Origin: Gloeophyllum trabeum ATCC 11539
Taxonomy: Eukaryota > Basidiomycota > Agaricomycetes > Gloeophyllales > Gloeophyllaceae
Direction of reading: 5' to 3'
Length of the DNA: 64,000 bases
NCBI RefSeq assembly: GCF_000344685.1
Contig: NW_006920414.1
Coordinates: 274,532-338,531, forward strand
Part shown: positions 11,977 to 22,706 of the stretch, piece after piece
How the letters are laid out: every line of letters starts with the position of its first letter
Numbering within the stretch: the stretch's first letter is position 1
Position numbers and translations under genes: made by a program
The notes under the pieces: model-generated
Told to the model about the DNA's origin: nothing
The model's input: only the letters and a program-made list of their open reading frames with translations
Database searches by the model: none

Positions 11977-12605
11977 TCAGAAGAAGGTGCCCTTCACCAT
12001 GGGCATAGGCATCTTCTCTTGACCGACTATGCCAGCAATACCATCGAGCCACTGGTGCGCGAGTTGAACTGTACCAGGTGCGAACCACCCGACCGACTCA
12101 AAATCGGCCATGACCGTCTCACACCAAAACCTACATCCGCTGCCGGTACCGTACAGGACGTATTGGTCCCGCTTCCTCTCGAGCAGGAGCGAGATCACCT
12201 CGTCCACTGTGACGGGCATCTGAAACGCGAATTTTTCGCCGAACTTGTCATCTGACCGGTCCGAAGATTCGTACGTGCGGTGCGTAATGAACATACGCGT
12301 GTTCATATGGTAATCGAGCTTTGGGGAGTTAAGCTCGACGGAGTGTCCGCCGCCAATTTGGCCAAACAGCCTCCAGTGTATCACGTTGTTCGATGGCGCG
12401 CCGAATAATAGCATCGAATTAACCACCTTAGCGCGGATGTGCTGGGGCACTTGTATGACAACTGTGTCCCCTGCAGGGTTACCCAACGTGCGTTAATACC
12501 CGCCTATTATATGTCTCTGAAGTACGTACGATTTTCAGGATTGCTCGCGGCCCTTGCCTGCCGCGCAGCAGCAGCTTCCATCAACCCTCCAAGGGCGCTC
12601 TGCAT
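11977..12605 (-). CDS. DUF7770-like protein with GCRFW motif
   Basis: Two exons (12605-12530, 12470-11977) with a GTACGT...CTGCAG intron give 189 residues. The core carries HWRLFGQIGGGHSVELNSPK, a later AFQMPVTVDEVISLLLERKR and the sharp motif GTGSGCRFWCETVM near residue 150. From memory this arrangement, especially G-x-G-C-R-F-W, is that of the fungal DUF7770 family; I could not check this. The function of that family is unknown. No signal peptide or membrane segment is seen. The short first exon is Ala-rich and less certain; a start inside the second exon, before VVIQVPQHIRAKVVNSM, is the alternative. Confidence 0.6.
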
Positions 12606-13698
12606 GGTGCTGGGGCGTTGTATGTCTTGGGGGGGAGGGGGGGGACTGGTTTGAGGGGATGTTGGGTTTCGTTCTCCATTCCCATTCACCCCCTCTTTTA
12701 TTCTCGACTAGCCAGCAGTTGTGGCGTGTTTGGTGGTACCGCAGTAAGACGGCAAGTCTTCTATCATTCATCGATACCTCTCACATTCATAGTTTCTGAA
12801 CAACAGGTGCCTTTATTTGTTCTAGTCTGCTGGTCTGCAAAAGATTGTTGCCTCGATATGGCTCCAGGTCTTGTCCTTCCTGATAGTGCGGCCTGAAGAA
12901 GAATATGGGCGATCATCTCGTGCCTTTCAGAAGTGTTGGACGACGGTCTTCCATCATTCCGGTCGGACGCCACGACTGCCCAGGCGGTTTCTCAAATTTC
13001 ACAAACACTGCTTTGTTACTGGATTAAGGCCCACCATAGATGCATGCCTTCGCTATGTTGCTGACATCCATGGAATATTCACGCACCGCCTGCACCGTGA
13101 GACGAGATCCTCACATATCCGATTCGGAAATTCTCCAGCGTTGAGGCGAGTAGCTTGATAATCGAGGCTGTTGGTACCTGGGAATATCGTACGTCCAAGT
13201 ATCCGACCACTGAATTGAATTTCTCATGTCCAGGACTTGCCAGAGAGGTTGATAGTTCCCTCTAAATGCTCTCTCTTATATCACCCGGATGCAGGGATAG
13301 TGTTCAGTTTGGACATGAATGTGCGGTGTGGCGTCCACACATCCCCGCTCAATTGTCCGAAATGGCCGCCCTGTAACACACGCCCCGTACTTCTGTGAGA
13401 TGGCAGGAAGGTGGGACTTCCTCTTCCGCTGTAGCTGCGGAATAAGCTCCCAAGTACCATTCCAATCATGGTATCTTTTATAACCTAAGTCAACGACGGA
13501 AGCGAGAACACATACCACGCCTCCGACAAAGATTGACTCGTTTCTCGTGGCTGGAGTCCTGGACTATTTTTCACCGGCAAGCCGTGCGCAGAATGCGGGG
13601 GTTCGCAACGGATAAGGCCCTCAATATACTATCACTAAACACCAACATGCGACAGTACATGGCAAATTATCTGCGACAGAGTTGTCTTGTAACCTCGT
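12606..13698. other. Intergenic, with a G-run
   Basis: No gene recognised in 1.1 kb. A G-run lies around 12629-12650, just upstream of the DUF7770-like gene. The rest shows no repeat or RNA signature. Confidence 0.45.
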
Positions 13699-14580
13699 TT
13701 AATCATAAAATGTGAGTGCATGATCCAGCGCGCGAAGGAAACGGTATTGTGACCTATACCACCCAGCCATGAACGGTACCAACCAGAACCACAGCCGCGG
13801 TTTGAGTCCGCTCCTTTCAGTGTACATCATCATAGAACCGTATTCAAGCCATTGTGGATATACGCCTGCCCATCCCCAGTCGATTAGCCACAACCTCCCG
13901 TCCTTCCCTAGTATAATGTTCCGGAGTGAGATATCGCCATGTGTAAGGACGAGTGGCTCGGAATCATCGAAATGGAGCGAACTGTGGGACAGAGAGGGCG
14001 TCTTGCCTCGATACTTTGACCACTCATAGTCCAAGCGTACGGCGCGATCAGCTCTGCGAGTGTACCAAGCAGACAGATCGGCATATGACGCGAAAGGGCC
14101 TGCGCCAATCTCAGGGAAGAAGTGTCCTTTACATCGCAGAGGTTTGCCCGAGCCATCTGTCGGCCCTGGGACGCGTGGCGTAGGTATTGGTATCAGTCGA
14201 AGTTGTCGTATATAGCCTCTGAGAGTCCACGCAACCCAAAGCTTCATGGTGATACCGAGTGTGTCCCAGGCTTCTTCGAGAGTGCGACCTTCAATATATT
14301 CCATGAAGATCCATAGTTCGCTCTCATGGAGGACGTATTTTCGTAGCCTGGGGACCGGTATAGTCGTTTGAGATGAGACCAGCATCATGAGATATGGTTC
14401 ATATGTAGAAACGTAGTCGAGCGGTATTGTTCTTTTCAGGACAGTGTCCGAGTTGATGCGCCACGCGTTAGGGTGGAAGATAGGATCTGACCAGTCTCCC
14501 AGACGGTTCTTTTCATAATCCAGATTCTCTATAAGCGCAAGTGCTTCATCGTCTGGTATTTCATTTGGGGCCTGGAAAAC
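13699..14580 (-). CDS. APH-type (aminoglycoside phosphotransferase family) kinase, 5' end unresolved
   Basis: The last exon (14580-13699, 293 codons plus stop) contains a choline/aminoglycoside-kinase fold. Landmarks: SELWIFMEYIEGRTLEEAW (hinge), then the catalytic loop LVLTHGDISLRNIILG with D in HGD and N in RN, and WLIDWGWAGVYPQWLEYG with the metal-binding D. The segment before it, DWSDPIFHPNAWRINSDTVL, should be the N-lobe. Known of the family: fungi carry many such PF01636 paralogues with unknown small-molecule or protein substrates. No in-frame ATG precedes the N-lobe residues in this exon, so at least one 5' exon is missing from the model. It must lie between 14580 and about 15000 and join in phase 0. 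The gene is divergent from the sirtuin. Confidence 0.7.
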   Translation of the reverse strand, partial: VFQAPNEIPDDEALALIENLDYEKNRLGDWSDPIFHPNAWRINSDTVLKRTIPLDYVSTYEPYLMMLVSSQTTIPVPRLRKYVLHESELWIFMEYIEGRTLEEAWDTLGITMKLWVAWTLRGYIRQLRLIPIPTPRVPGPTDGSGKPLRCKGHFFPEIGAGPFASYADLSAWYTRRADRAVRLDYEWSKYRGKTPSLSHSSLHFDDSEPLVLTHGDISLRNIILGKDGRLWLIDWGWAGVYPQWLEYGSMMMYTERSGLKPRLWFWLVPFMAGWYRSQYRFLRALDHALTFYD

Positions 14581-15092
14581 CTACAAGATTCGTTCAATGA
14601 GTGCAGTAACTCATATAGAGCAACAGACTGACCGGCCAGTCCACTCTTGAAACAGAATCTTTACCGGATGCACAACTCCTGAACCATGATTAGATGAGAG
14701 AAATGGGGGGAAGGATGAAGAAAATACGATAGATGACTAACATCCATGAACCCATGCTGGGTCTAAGGCATGAACGTGAGCGAATTCGAATTGCTGCTCG
14801 AACGTCGCCTGCTTGGTGGTCCGGCATATGCCGGGCCAGCGGGGCTTCGAGTTCAAGAAGACTCCCGTCTTCTTGATTGATCCATGCGAACCTCTCACGA
14901 ATTTGAGTCGAGCTGACCTTTGTCCCACCCATTGCGCTTCCGAGCTGCACATTCCCACAGGAGTCATAACAACGTGGACTAGTAATTATAAGTACTGCAT
15001 CCACAGGCTCGAAGTCACGGTTGCAAGCTTGAAATACTTGTATCCTCGTGTGGCGCCGAGACTCATCGGAAACCTACTCTTCCAGACGTAGT
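14581..15092. other. Likely 5' exon(s) of the APH-type kinase and sirtuin promoter
   Basis: Minus-strand sequence here includes protein-like stretches such as FEFAHVHALDPAWVHG (about 14750-14800) and VHPVKILFQEWTG (about 14635-14675) that may belong to the kinase. I could not connect them in a unique reading frame. The right part must hold the sirtuin promoter. Confidence 0.35.
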
Positions 15093-16224
15093 ATGTCGGC
15101 TGAATCGGACCTACAGTCATTTCGGAACGCTCTCGCGAATGCGAAGAGCGTGGTCGTCCTCGCAGGAGCAGGTCTGTCAGCCGGCTCAGGTGTGTAATCC
15201 CCGCAACTTGATGGAGGGGAGCGCCAACCCCCGCCACATCCCAGGTATACCCACCTACCGTGGCCAGAATGGACTGTGGAAAACCCAGGTACGTCCAAAT
15301 TTGAGTCTGCTCCCTAAATATCGATCTCCTCGTGACTCGATATCGACATAGGATGAACAGAAAGTCGCCACACCGGAAGGATTTAAAGAAAATCCAAGCA
15401 AAGTATGGCAGTGGTATCATTGGAGACGAGATATGTGGGTCTATTTGTTGAAAAATGATCCAGTCGATGCGAGACTCTGGATATACAACTTAGGTGTCTA
15501 CAAGCTCAACCCAATGCCGCTCATCGCGCCATCGCGGCTCTTGCAGTGCCTTCAGTCCGTGGTCGTCTGCTTCCCTCTCTAAAGTCAGAGAAACCTCCTC
15601 TCTTCGTTACACAAAATTTCGATGGTCTGTCTTTGCGGGCTCTTGAAGACCTATCCGACACGCTTAGTCCAGCCGAAATGAATATTGCTCGAGAGCGACT
15701 TATAGAGATGCACGGTTCGGCGTTCAAGACCATCTGTCTACAGTGCAAGCACGTCAACTTTACCTATGATAGACCTCTCAGTCCGGCCCTTGCAAATGTT
15801 ACAAGGGAAAACGCGGGCGAACTTGATATTCCTGTTGACCAGCTGCCACGGTGCGGCGGGCCAAATTGGAAGGGATCAAACAGGTACGGTCGATGCGGGG
15901 GACTACTCCGACCCGCCGTGGTATGGTTTGGAGAAGTGCCAGACGGTCTGGGAGAGATAGCGAGAGAGCTTAACTGGACAGAACTCTTGATTGTAGTCGG
16001 CACTTCATCGCTGGTAACCTTGATATTCAAATGCAGAGGTCAAACTACGGCTGACATGGCTTGAAAAGGTGTATCCGGCCGCAGGCTTTGCGAAGACAGT
16101 CAAAGACAGGGGTGGCAAAGTCGCCATCTTCACTTTGGAACCCACTGAAAGCGATAGAAATGCGGATTTCCTATTCGTCGGACCTTGCGAAGAAACGCTT
16201 CCGAATGCTCTCGGCATTTCTTAA
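15093..16224 (+). CDS. SIRT5-type NAD-dependent protein deacylase
   Basis: Five exons (15093-15189, 15245-15288, 15352-15434, 15494-16013, 16069-16224), 299 residues. The Rossmann entry reads [20 protein letters not shown], then [11 protein letters not shown] and the catalytic MHGS. Four zinc-binding cysteines are visible: CLQC, then [17 protein letters not shown]. The NAD pocket continues [24 protein letters not shown] and ends [13 protein letters not shown]. The segment WYHWRRDM supplies the Tyr-x-x-Arg pair that in class III sirtuins such as SIRT5 and CobB binds acidic acyl groups. So desuccinylase, demalonylase or deglutarylase activity is a reasonable inference. In the NFDGL stretch, the usual His after Leu is Ser. 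No mitochondrial presequence is obvious, since the protein starts 17 residues before the core. Confidence 0.88.
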
Positions 16225-16393
16225 TGCACATGCTTGCAGTAACTAACGTCATGATGAATGCTCCGTCGCTTGTATGTGAGTAATGTGTAAGTTGTGCCAT
16301 GACGCGGGAAGTAGCTGCCCTCGAAGAATCTATGTATAGTGCTGAAAGTGTATCATTCTGTCGTAGCCGGCGAATCACGATATCCCAAGCGTA

Positions 16394-17156
16394 TCAATCT
16401 TTGTCATTCGCGACTTCGTCCAAGCAGACGCATACAGCGGTCATCATCGCTATGTCCACTGGACCGATCCACTCTTGAGCACGGTACGCTTAGCATGAGA
16501 GAGAAACATTCACCTCCGGGAGCTACTGTCAAATAATACGTCTGCTGATCGAATAATATTTGGCCGACGTTCATGAATTTCCTGTTGATCCGAGCCACTG
16601 GGATGTCTCCGAGGTAGATCTCGGCGTGTTTGTCAATGAACGATCCCTTGACCAGCAGCTCGACTTCCTGGCCGTCGAAGTTGGTAAAATGGACGGTGAG
16701 TTTCTCTCCTATCATCTTGAAATGCTGCTTGACATGACAGATCTCGGGCTCCTCTCTTTCCCCAGGGAATATCTGGGTTCATTGCGTGAGTTCATGTCGC
16801 TCGAGACTCAGAGATGGACCGCTAATCTTACCCGGAATTGCTTGAAAAACGTAAAGATCTTGTCCTGGATATTAACAATAGGGTGTCCCTGCGCATCGCA
16901 GAGGAGTTTCCGGGACCTCAGCGAGAACACTTTGCCTTTCATGACGAAGAATACTCGTCCGTCTGGAGTCGTGATCTCATAGTCGTCACCTGTGATGGAT
17001 AATTTCTTTTCGCGCAGCTTCAGCGTGAACTCGGACTGATGTCGTGTAAAGTGTTCGATCACTCCTAACGGCCGTCCGATGCTTTCAAAGCGGTCAGACC
17101 GACGTAAGGTGCAACAATGAAATAGCATTACCCTGACATCGGTCTCACCGGTTCAT
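16394..17156 (-). CDS. LURP-one-related / tubby-C-like (DUF567) protein
   Basis: Proposed exons 17156-17149, 17081-16832, 16772-16514, 16449-16394 give 190 residues starting MNR then GRPLGVIEHF. The beta-barrel strands are recognisable: YEITTPDGRVFFVMKGKVFS with RSRKLLCDAQGHPIVNIQDK, then KMIGEKLTVHFTNFDG and the Gly-Asp strand IYLGDIPVARINRKF, ending in the buried helix AMMTAVCVCLDEVAND. This is the LOR fold shared with tubby C-terminal domains. Family role is poorly defined (plant members act in defence; scramblases share the fold). The first exon is only 8 nt; an alternative is a start at 17128 inside the second exon, which would read MLFHCCTLRRSDRFES before the core. The 3' exons are firm because they end on the family's usual helix. 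No membrane segment beyond that helix. Confidence 0.75.
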
Positions 17157-17715
17157 TGTCGTTTGAGCTGAAGAGACCCATTCCAGAAATACGGCTTTGA
17201 TAAACCGGCCAGCGACAGTAATGGGGTATAGATGTAGGGGAGTCCTTGCTGGGAGATGGAGGTGCGAACAACTCTAAGTAGCATTTCGGCGAAACATAGC
17301 CACAATTGGAAACGTGAGGCTGTCCGACTCCTCAATTGAGTCTTAGCACTGCATATCGGGCCTTCCAAAGTCGCCAGTGCAATAACTCCGTTCGCCGAAT
17401 ATCATGGGATATACTCTGACAACCCTAGAGGTAGATACCCGCATCTTGTACGCCAGAGCACGGACATCCCTCGCAACTCACCTTGAAGCCCGAACGCCGT
17501 ATACTTCACAACAATCCTGATGTCTTCTGCATGCATCACCCAACAACTGGGACTTCCATATGATATACGTTGAGACAAGTTGTCCATCGAGGAGTTACCT
17601 GACACCCATTTAAATATGCGAATAAAAATGACCCTAGACGAGAAGATCCTGTACGTGTCCGTTGCCAAACCAATGCCCCAAAACAAGGAGAAAATCACGA
17701 GAAAATCGAAAGAGC
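17157..17715. other. Intergenic, no gene seen
   Basis: It separates the LOR gene from the 3' end of the lipase gene, both minus strand. Open frames exist but have neither domains nor splice support. Confidence 0.4.
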
Positions 17716-19076
17716 TTAGAACGGACAGTTCTTCCCGCTCATCGAGATATTCTGAAAATATGGACCTGGGATCCGCATTCAATACGAAAAAGATATTAAG
17801 TGGTCAATTCATGCATACCAATGTGGTTCGCCACGCTGACGTGGAATAGAGAGTTACCCTCGGAGCAATTCTGACAGTCGCCAGGAAGTGAGACAGAATA
17901 GAGTAGCATACTGTACAATGAACTCACCTCGTTCTCGGTCCCAGGACATGCGACCGTCTCCGTTGCACCGGTCGCGTTCGCTTTGGCGATGTGTACTTCG
18001 CCCTGCGGGTGCACATACCCCAGGAACTGGGGAGGCACCGTAGGCACGGGGTCGTTCTGATTTGTGATGTGCGTGAAGTCCGTGCCCAGCTGCAGGGGAT
18101 CAGGATCAATTCCGCTCATCGTAGCCCACAATATCGTGCACGCACTGTCTTGTCGACGAGGTTAGCCCATTCTTGATTGCCTCCCCTGGGTAGACCAAAG
18201 ACGACTGTCGAGAGCGATATGGATGGATCGAGGTTCATCTTGAGCATGACGGCGTCCATAGTAGCTATCGCTGCACCAAGACTGTGCCCTGTGATGGCTA
18301 CCTTTTTGACTCCCGTGGAGTTCAAAGCACTCTGAACCCCGGCAAGAACACCGTCCGCGGTGCGCTCGAACGTCTTTTGGAACCCGTCATGCACCTTTAT
18401 ACCGTCTAGCGAAGTCACAGAGTGTTTTGTGAGACTTGCCACTTCGTTAGTGAGTACGATGGCACGTACCGCCGGCTTGAGGGAACAGAGTGGTGTTAAG
18501 GCCGACTTGCAGGAATTGCACATCATTAGAAATGGACAGACTGTACACGTATAAGTGATACTGGCACAGGATGATGGAATTAGCGTACATGTTCTGTGCA
18601 TCCGTTCCTTGGTGAGCCAATAGAATGCTATCGGTGTCTTGGTCGTGAGCAATGAAATCTGGAGCGAAGCTATTGACCATTTCAGGAGCAAGTGATGATT
18701 ACTGTACTCACACATTGGAATCAGGCCGTCGTCTGGAAGAGAATGATTCGTCTATTGACTATGAACTGTATGCAGAACAATCAAAACACGCACCTCCCCC
18801 GGCCTGGAGAACCTTGACATTGGGACCGACAGCAGCACACGGGGCGCCACACTGCCAGCTGGTCACCGCTTGGCTGGAGCAGTACGCTATCCGACTGAAC
18901 TGAGCAGGTCTCACGAAGTCCGTTTCAATAGTGGCATCGGAGACGGCTGCAGTTTGGGCTGAATTGTCCCGACGGTAAGCAGAAGGCGTTAGAATTGGGG
19001 CTGGAGCTGCTAGCGAGAGTGGCAGCAAGCAAGCCAGGAGCGCCAAGGGCATCATCGCGTGTCTGCTCATCGTCAT
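17716..19076 (-). CDS. Secreted class 3 lipase (alpha/beta hydrolase)
   Basis: Eight exons (19076-18794, 18732-18712, 18658-18589, 18540-18470, 18405-18146, 18089-17928, 17870-17819, 17765-17716) give 322 residues. A signal peptide is clear: MMPLALLACLLPLSLAAPAP, followed by a propeptide-like segment. The lipase-3 core shows DSILLAHQGTDAQN (oxyanion region), the nucleophile elbow VAITGHSLGAAIA, the acid Asp in HITNQNDPVPTVP and the catalytic His in VSVANHIGPYF. Cysteines (CSSQAVTSWQCGAPC, ACPGTENENC) fit disulfides of the Rhizomucor/Filobasidium-type enzymes. Reaction: hydrolysis of ester bonds in acylglycerols outside the cell. The second exon is only 21 nt. The ATG at 19076 is the first; another four codons on gives a similar signal peptide. 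Confidence 0.9.
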
Positions 19077-20984
19077 ACTGTACTTGAATCTTCTGTTTAC
19101 GAAAAGAGTGACTCGAAACGAATGAATATCGCGCAGCGATAGAAGGAACCAGTCCCAGTCTAAGTGGTAAGAGAAAACTTAACAAGAACCAGTCCGGAGA
19201 GGAAACCAGAGAAAGACAGCGTATAAGCAGTCCCCCTGGGCTCAGCGACTCGTTGAACAACAAGTTGGCCTGATATCCGAAATCATTCGGTGATGGCGGT
19301 TGCGTGCTGTGGCGGTGTCCGCGTTTCCTTCTAGATCTTCCCATATATGCATGTTTCAATCCATACTGTATGTCCGACGAGCCCAATCCTGAGTCTGACC
19401 GAATAAATGGAAGAAATCTCTTGTGGGGGTATCGGCTACCTTAGTAGTAACTATGTCCGCCCAGAGCAAATATTAAAGCGTGGAAGGAATCCCTGCCAGA
19501 TCAGATGATCGACGGGACCTGGTGGCCATGGGACCAGATGGGACCTCGCGTGATACCTTTCAGTATAACTTGCGAGAAAAATTCAGAGCGAATCACGCGG
19601 GCGATCTTCAACTTCGGAGTGCAGGTTGTGTAGATTGAATGACTATCATCCTGCACGCTCTCGGTCGTGGAGAGAGACTGGAGAGAGAGACATTGGATCA
19701 CGAGGAAAAACTGTGATGGTCTATGTTAGTGTCTATTAGTGTATAATCGTCTCGACGTCTGTCGCCACCGAGCTCATGATATCACCGAGACAACACCTGG
19801 ATTCCATGTGAATTCTGCCACTTAAGGTGTGGCTGGCGATGACCAGAGCTGATAGCAGGCAAACTTCGGAGCGTGAGGTTCAATGACATGGCGCAGAATT
19901 AGATTGGTATATGGTGCCCACTTAGACACCGCTTGCGATGAACTACTGCCAAACCGGCCGGAGGCCGAAATCTTTATAGTATGATACGAAAATGTCGGAT
20001 TTGGGGTCTGTTAACAGGTTATCCAGTGCAGGAATGCCTTCGCGAGGTTTCCCTATTCAAAGCTGGTTGCACTGAAGCACGTTTAGCCTCGTTTTCTTGT
20101 AGTTGGGTACAGCAGAAAATATAATAGAAATTCGATGAAAGTTTCCTCAATATCTGGGGAAATGCAATTTCTGTGCATTTGCAGTGTTTTCTCACGATTT
20201 CCGAGGCAGAACTGCTCCTTTTGACAGCCCACTGCCAAATTGAGCAAGGATCTCATAACTCACTCAATATTAGGTATTTCGGAAAACCCTCTTGGCAATC
20301 GACTCCTTTTCGTAAAAGAATCACTTTGGCAAGAGGGAATATTTTTGTGATTTTGTCCGTATTTCCCACGAATCTTGTTCACCAGAAGCGGTGACTAAGT
20401 GGACTGCACCATAGCTCGGGCGAATAGCCTCAGCATTACTTCGCGACTAGCACGATATCTGAAATTGGAGAATTTCGCATCTATTTGCCTTTGTTTCTTC
20501 CTGTCCCGGTCGACGCCACATCCCGCCCCGCTGAGGAAGTTGTGGAACAAAGCTTGTGTAATAAGTACAAGTACGAATGTCACTTTCGGTAGACCATTCA
20601 GGTCTCTATCCAGTGTTAGGTGGCAATATTTACTGCAGCCACTAGCACTTAGTCAGACCTACGTGCAACTGGCTCGCATGATGCTAAGTTATGTCACAAG
20701 ATGGGTGTGGAATTATAACACATTGACCTTCAAGAGCACTTTGGAAGACCTCCCTGCATTGTACTTACGTTGCCCAACATTCAAGGCACGAAGTCCAGTC
20801 GACGATAAGTTTTGTAGTGCCCGCCGCACTGTCCGGGATTCTGTCTGAAAGGCGGGCCGGCAAGTTGTGTCCCCGGGAGAATACGGTGCTGTCCTCGGGC
20901 CAAGATTTTCGCGGCGGTCTGCGGCTTTGCACGAACGCGGCTCGGACGGAACTCTGGGGAGTAGCTGAGTAGCACTCCGGCGAG

Positions 20985-21022
20985 TACGGTTGACCATCTG
21001 GGTCAGGTCAAATTTAAAAGTC
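20985..21022 (-). repeat. Inverted 38-nt repeat, copy A
   Basis: On the minus strand it matches 36 of 38 positions of the copy at 22026-22063 (core CTGRCCCAGATGGTCAACCG). About 25 nt beyond its end, at 21048-21056, the plus strand reads GTTCGATCC, the core of a polymerase III B-box. A diverged tRNA-related SINE is possible. Confidence 0.6.
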
Positions 21023-22025
21023 ACTGACTCACATTGCGACTGCTGTGTTCGATCCCCGGTGGGGTGGATGGGGATATTGGGCGGAGTTTGAATTGTCGCA
21101 ATCCACTCAGCGGACGAGGGATACTGAGGGGGCTACAGTAAAAATGTACTACGTCTTGAAAAGACTTCATCCGGACGCTCCTGAAGAAGTGTGACGCAAA
21201 ATCTCTACACGATATGAGCCTATGCTTGTCGTAAGAGATTTGTTGCTGAGAACATACGACGGGAGTTGCCGATATTTGAAGCTCCGCTCCACCAAACAAA
21301 CGGTCAGCTGCAGTCTTGTGTATGGGTATGTCGCGCACTGGGCTTTTGTAGTATAATATTGGGGGCGTTCTATAAAGAGATACTGGAGTACCCGTGCTAG
21401 GGCTAGTGACCTCCAAGAGAAGAACACAGGCGGGGAGCTACATTAAGTAGCCACAGCCACTTGCGGGATATCATATATCAGTATCGGCAGGTGGACTGTG
21501 CAGCGCGAGGTGTAAACGGTTGTGAAGCATTAAAGGATACGTATATACGGTTAGTACTAATGTGCACTAAACGGCACTGATAAGTCTTTCCGCCCGTCGC
21601 TCCCCGAAATATGTGGGCTGGGGATTCGCATCCTCTCGGAGTAGTGGTCCCGAACCTTATTGATTATCGAACAGTCACTACTGACTGTAACAGCCGTTTG
21701 CAGTTCGATGGGCCCATTTCTTGAAAATCATTTACAGTCGAACCATGTCGGAGAGGGGAATTCAAGTCCCCGAGGCCCCAATATCAGACCATTTGGACTT
21801 CTTTTAATTCCTGGGACGTCCCTGGCACCATGTCCGACACACTCCGACTATATGTGACTTTCTGAAGTGATGGCCTAACGATCTGCAAACGGCTGAAAAT
21901 TCAGTGCCGCGCTACGTACATAATATTGATAGATGTATTCAACCCCCTTCAGAGACTGTTTCGGGATTGGCCGAAAGCTGTCAACGCCGAGGATCGAACC
22001 CAAGGCAGCCTCCAAGTTGTGAGGC

Positions 22026-22063
22026 GACTTTTGAATTTGACCTGGCCCAGATGGTCAACCGTA
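22026..22063 (+). repeat. Inverted 38-nt repeat, copy B
   Basis: Opposite-orientation partner of the copy at 20985-21022, with two mismatches. About 30 nt before it, at 21991-22000, lies GGATCGAACC, the complement of a B-box GGTTCGATCC, so the shared unit extends beyond the 38 nt with lower similarity. Confidence 0.6.
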
Positions 22064-22706
22064 GGCGAGACAGTGCTAGGCGAGACTGGCTCAGTGGCTG
22101 GCCACGACGGGGGCAAGCCAGCGCTGCTCACACGACTGCACAACCCAATCACAAAACCGTCAGGACGTAAGCCGCCAGGATCTGAGATTCCATTGTCGAG
22201 AAGCGGCGAGAGAGTGCCTGAAGAGGGTGCGAGCCACGTGTCGTCGACTGTGGTATTGGACCCGAACCAGTATAGCGCCCCCGTTATCTGGCACTCTCCG
22301 GGCCTATACAGTATTGTCGCCCCACACGAAAAAAAATTTGCGGGCCGCTGAAGAGAGCGCAGAGACCGTATGGAGGCAATGGGAGGGAGACGACTAGAGT
22401 CGACCGTGTCCAGCGGTATCGGAAGCGAGAAAGTCCAGGAGCTGCGAGCAGAGGAGGCTTATCAGCGGCGGTGCGTTATCTCTGCTGGTTTGATGGGGCG
22501 CACGGAGCCACACGACGTCAAGCGAAAAAGGCTTCACATGGTCGGTCCCTGGACGCCTCTGTCCGGAGCGCGCTTCTCGCCTTTAAATATCCTCCCTTGG
22601 CCTTCTTTTCCCCTCTCCTTCAGTTGCATTTGCCGCCGTCGCATCTGTCAGCTCTTCGTGAGCCCCCGCCCCTCCCTTGTTTCCGGACCTCGAGCTCCCC
22701 CCGACC

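Larger units (their letters stand above)
19077..22706. other. 3.6 kb gene-poor region
   Basis: It holds the lipase promoter at the left and the permease promoter at the right. In between I see no protein-like frame. Two inverted copies of a 38-nt sequence lie at 20985-21022 and 22026-22063, each next to a tRNA T-arm-like GTTCGATCC. Short low-complexity and AT-rich stretches (around 20100-20360) occur, and the whole looks like decayed repeat sequence. Confidence 0.5.

Noticed and set aside
12629..12650. G-run as a possible quadruplex
   Set aside because: Only short G blocks broken by one A; too little to claim a structure or function.
14690..15004. Minus-strand frame of 104 codons next to the APH-type kinase
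   Set aside because: Parts may be true 5' exons, but protein-like character switches between frames and no unique junction could be chosen.
17402..17782. Minus-strand frame of 126 codons with a hydrophobic segment
   Set aside because: It overlaps the last exon of the lipase in another frame, and no splice chain or family supports it.
22087..22097. TGGCTCAGTGG, a perfect tRNA A-box
   Set aside because: No B-box at the right distance and no cloverleaf; not called as a tRNA.
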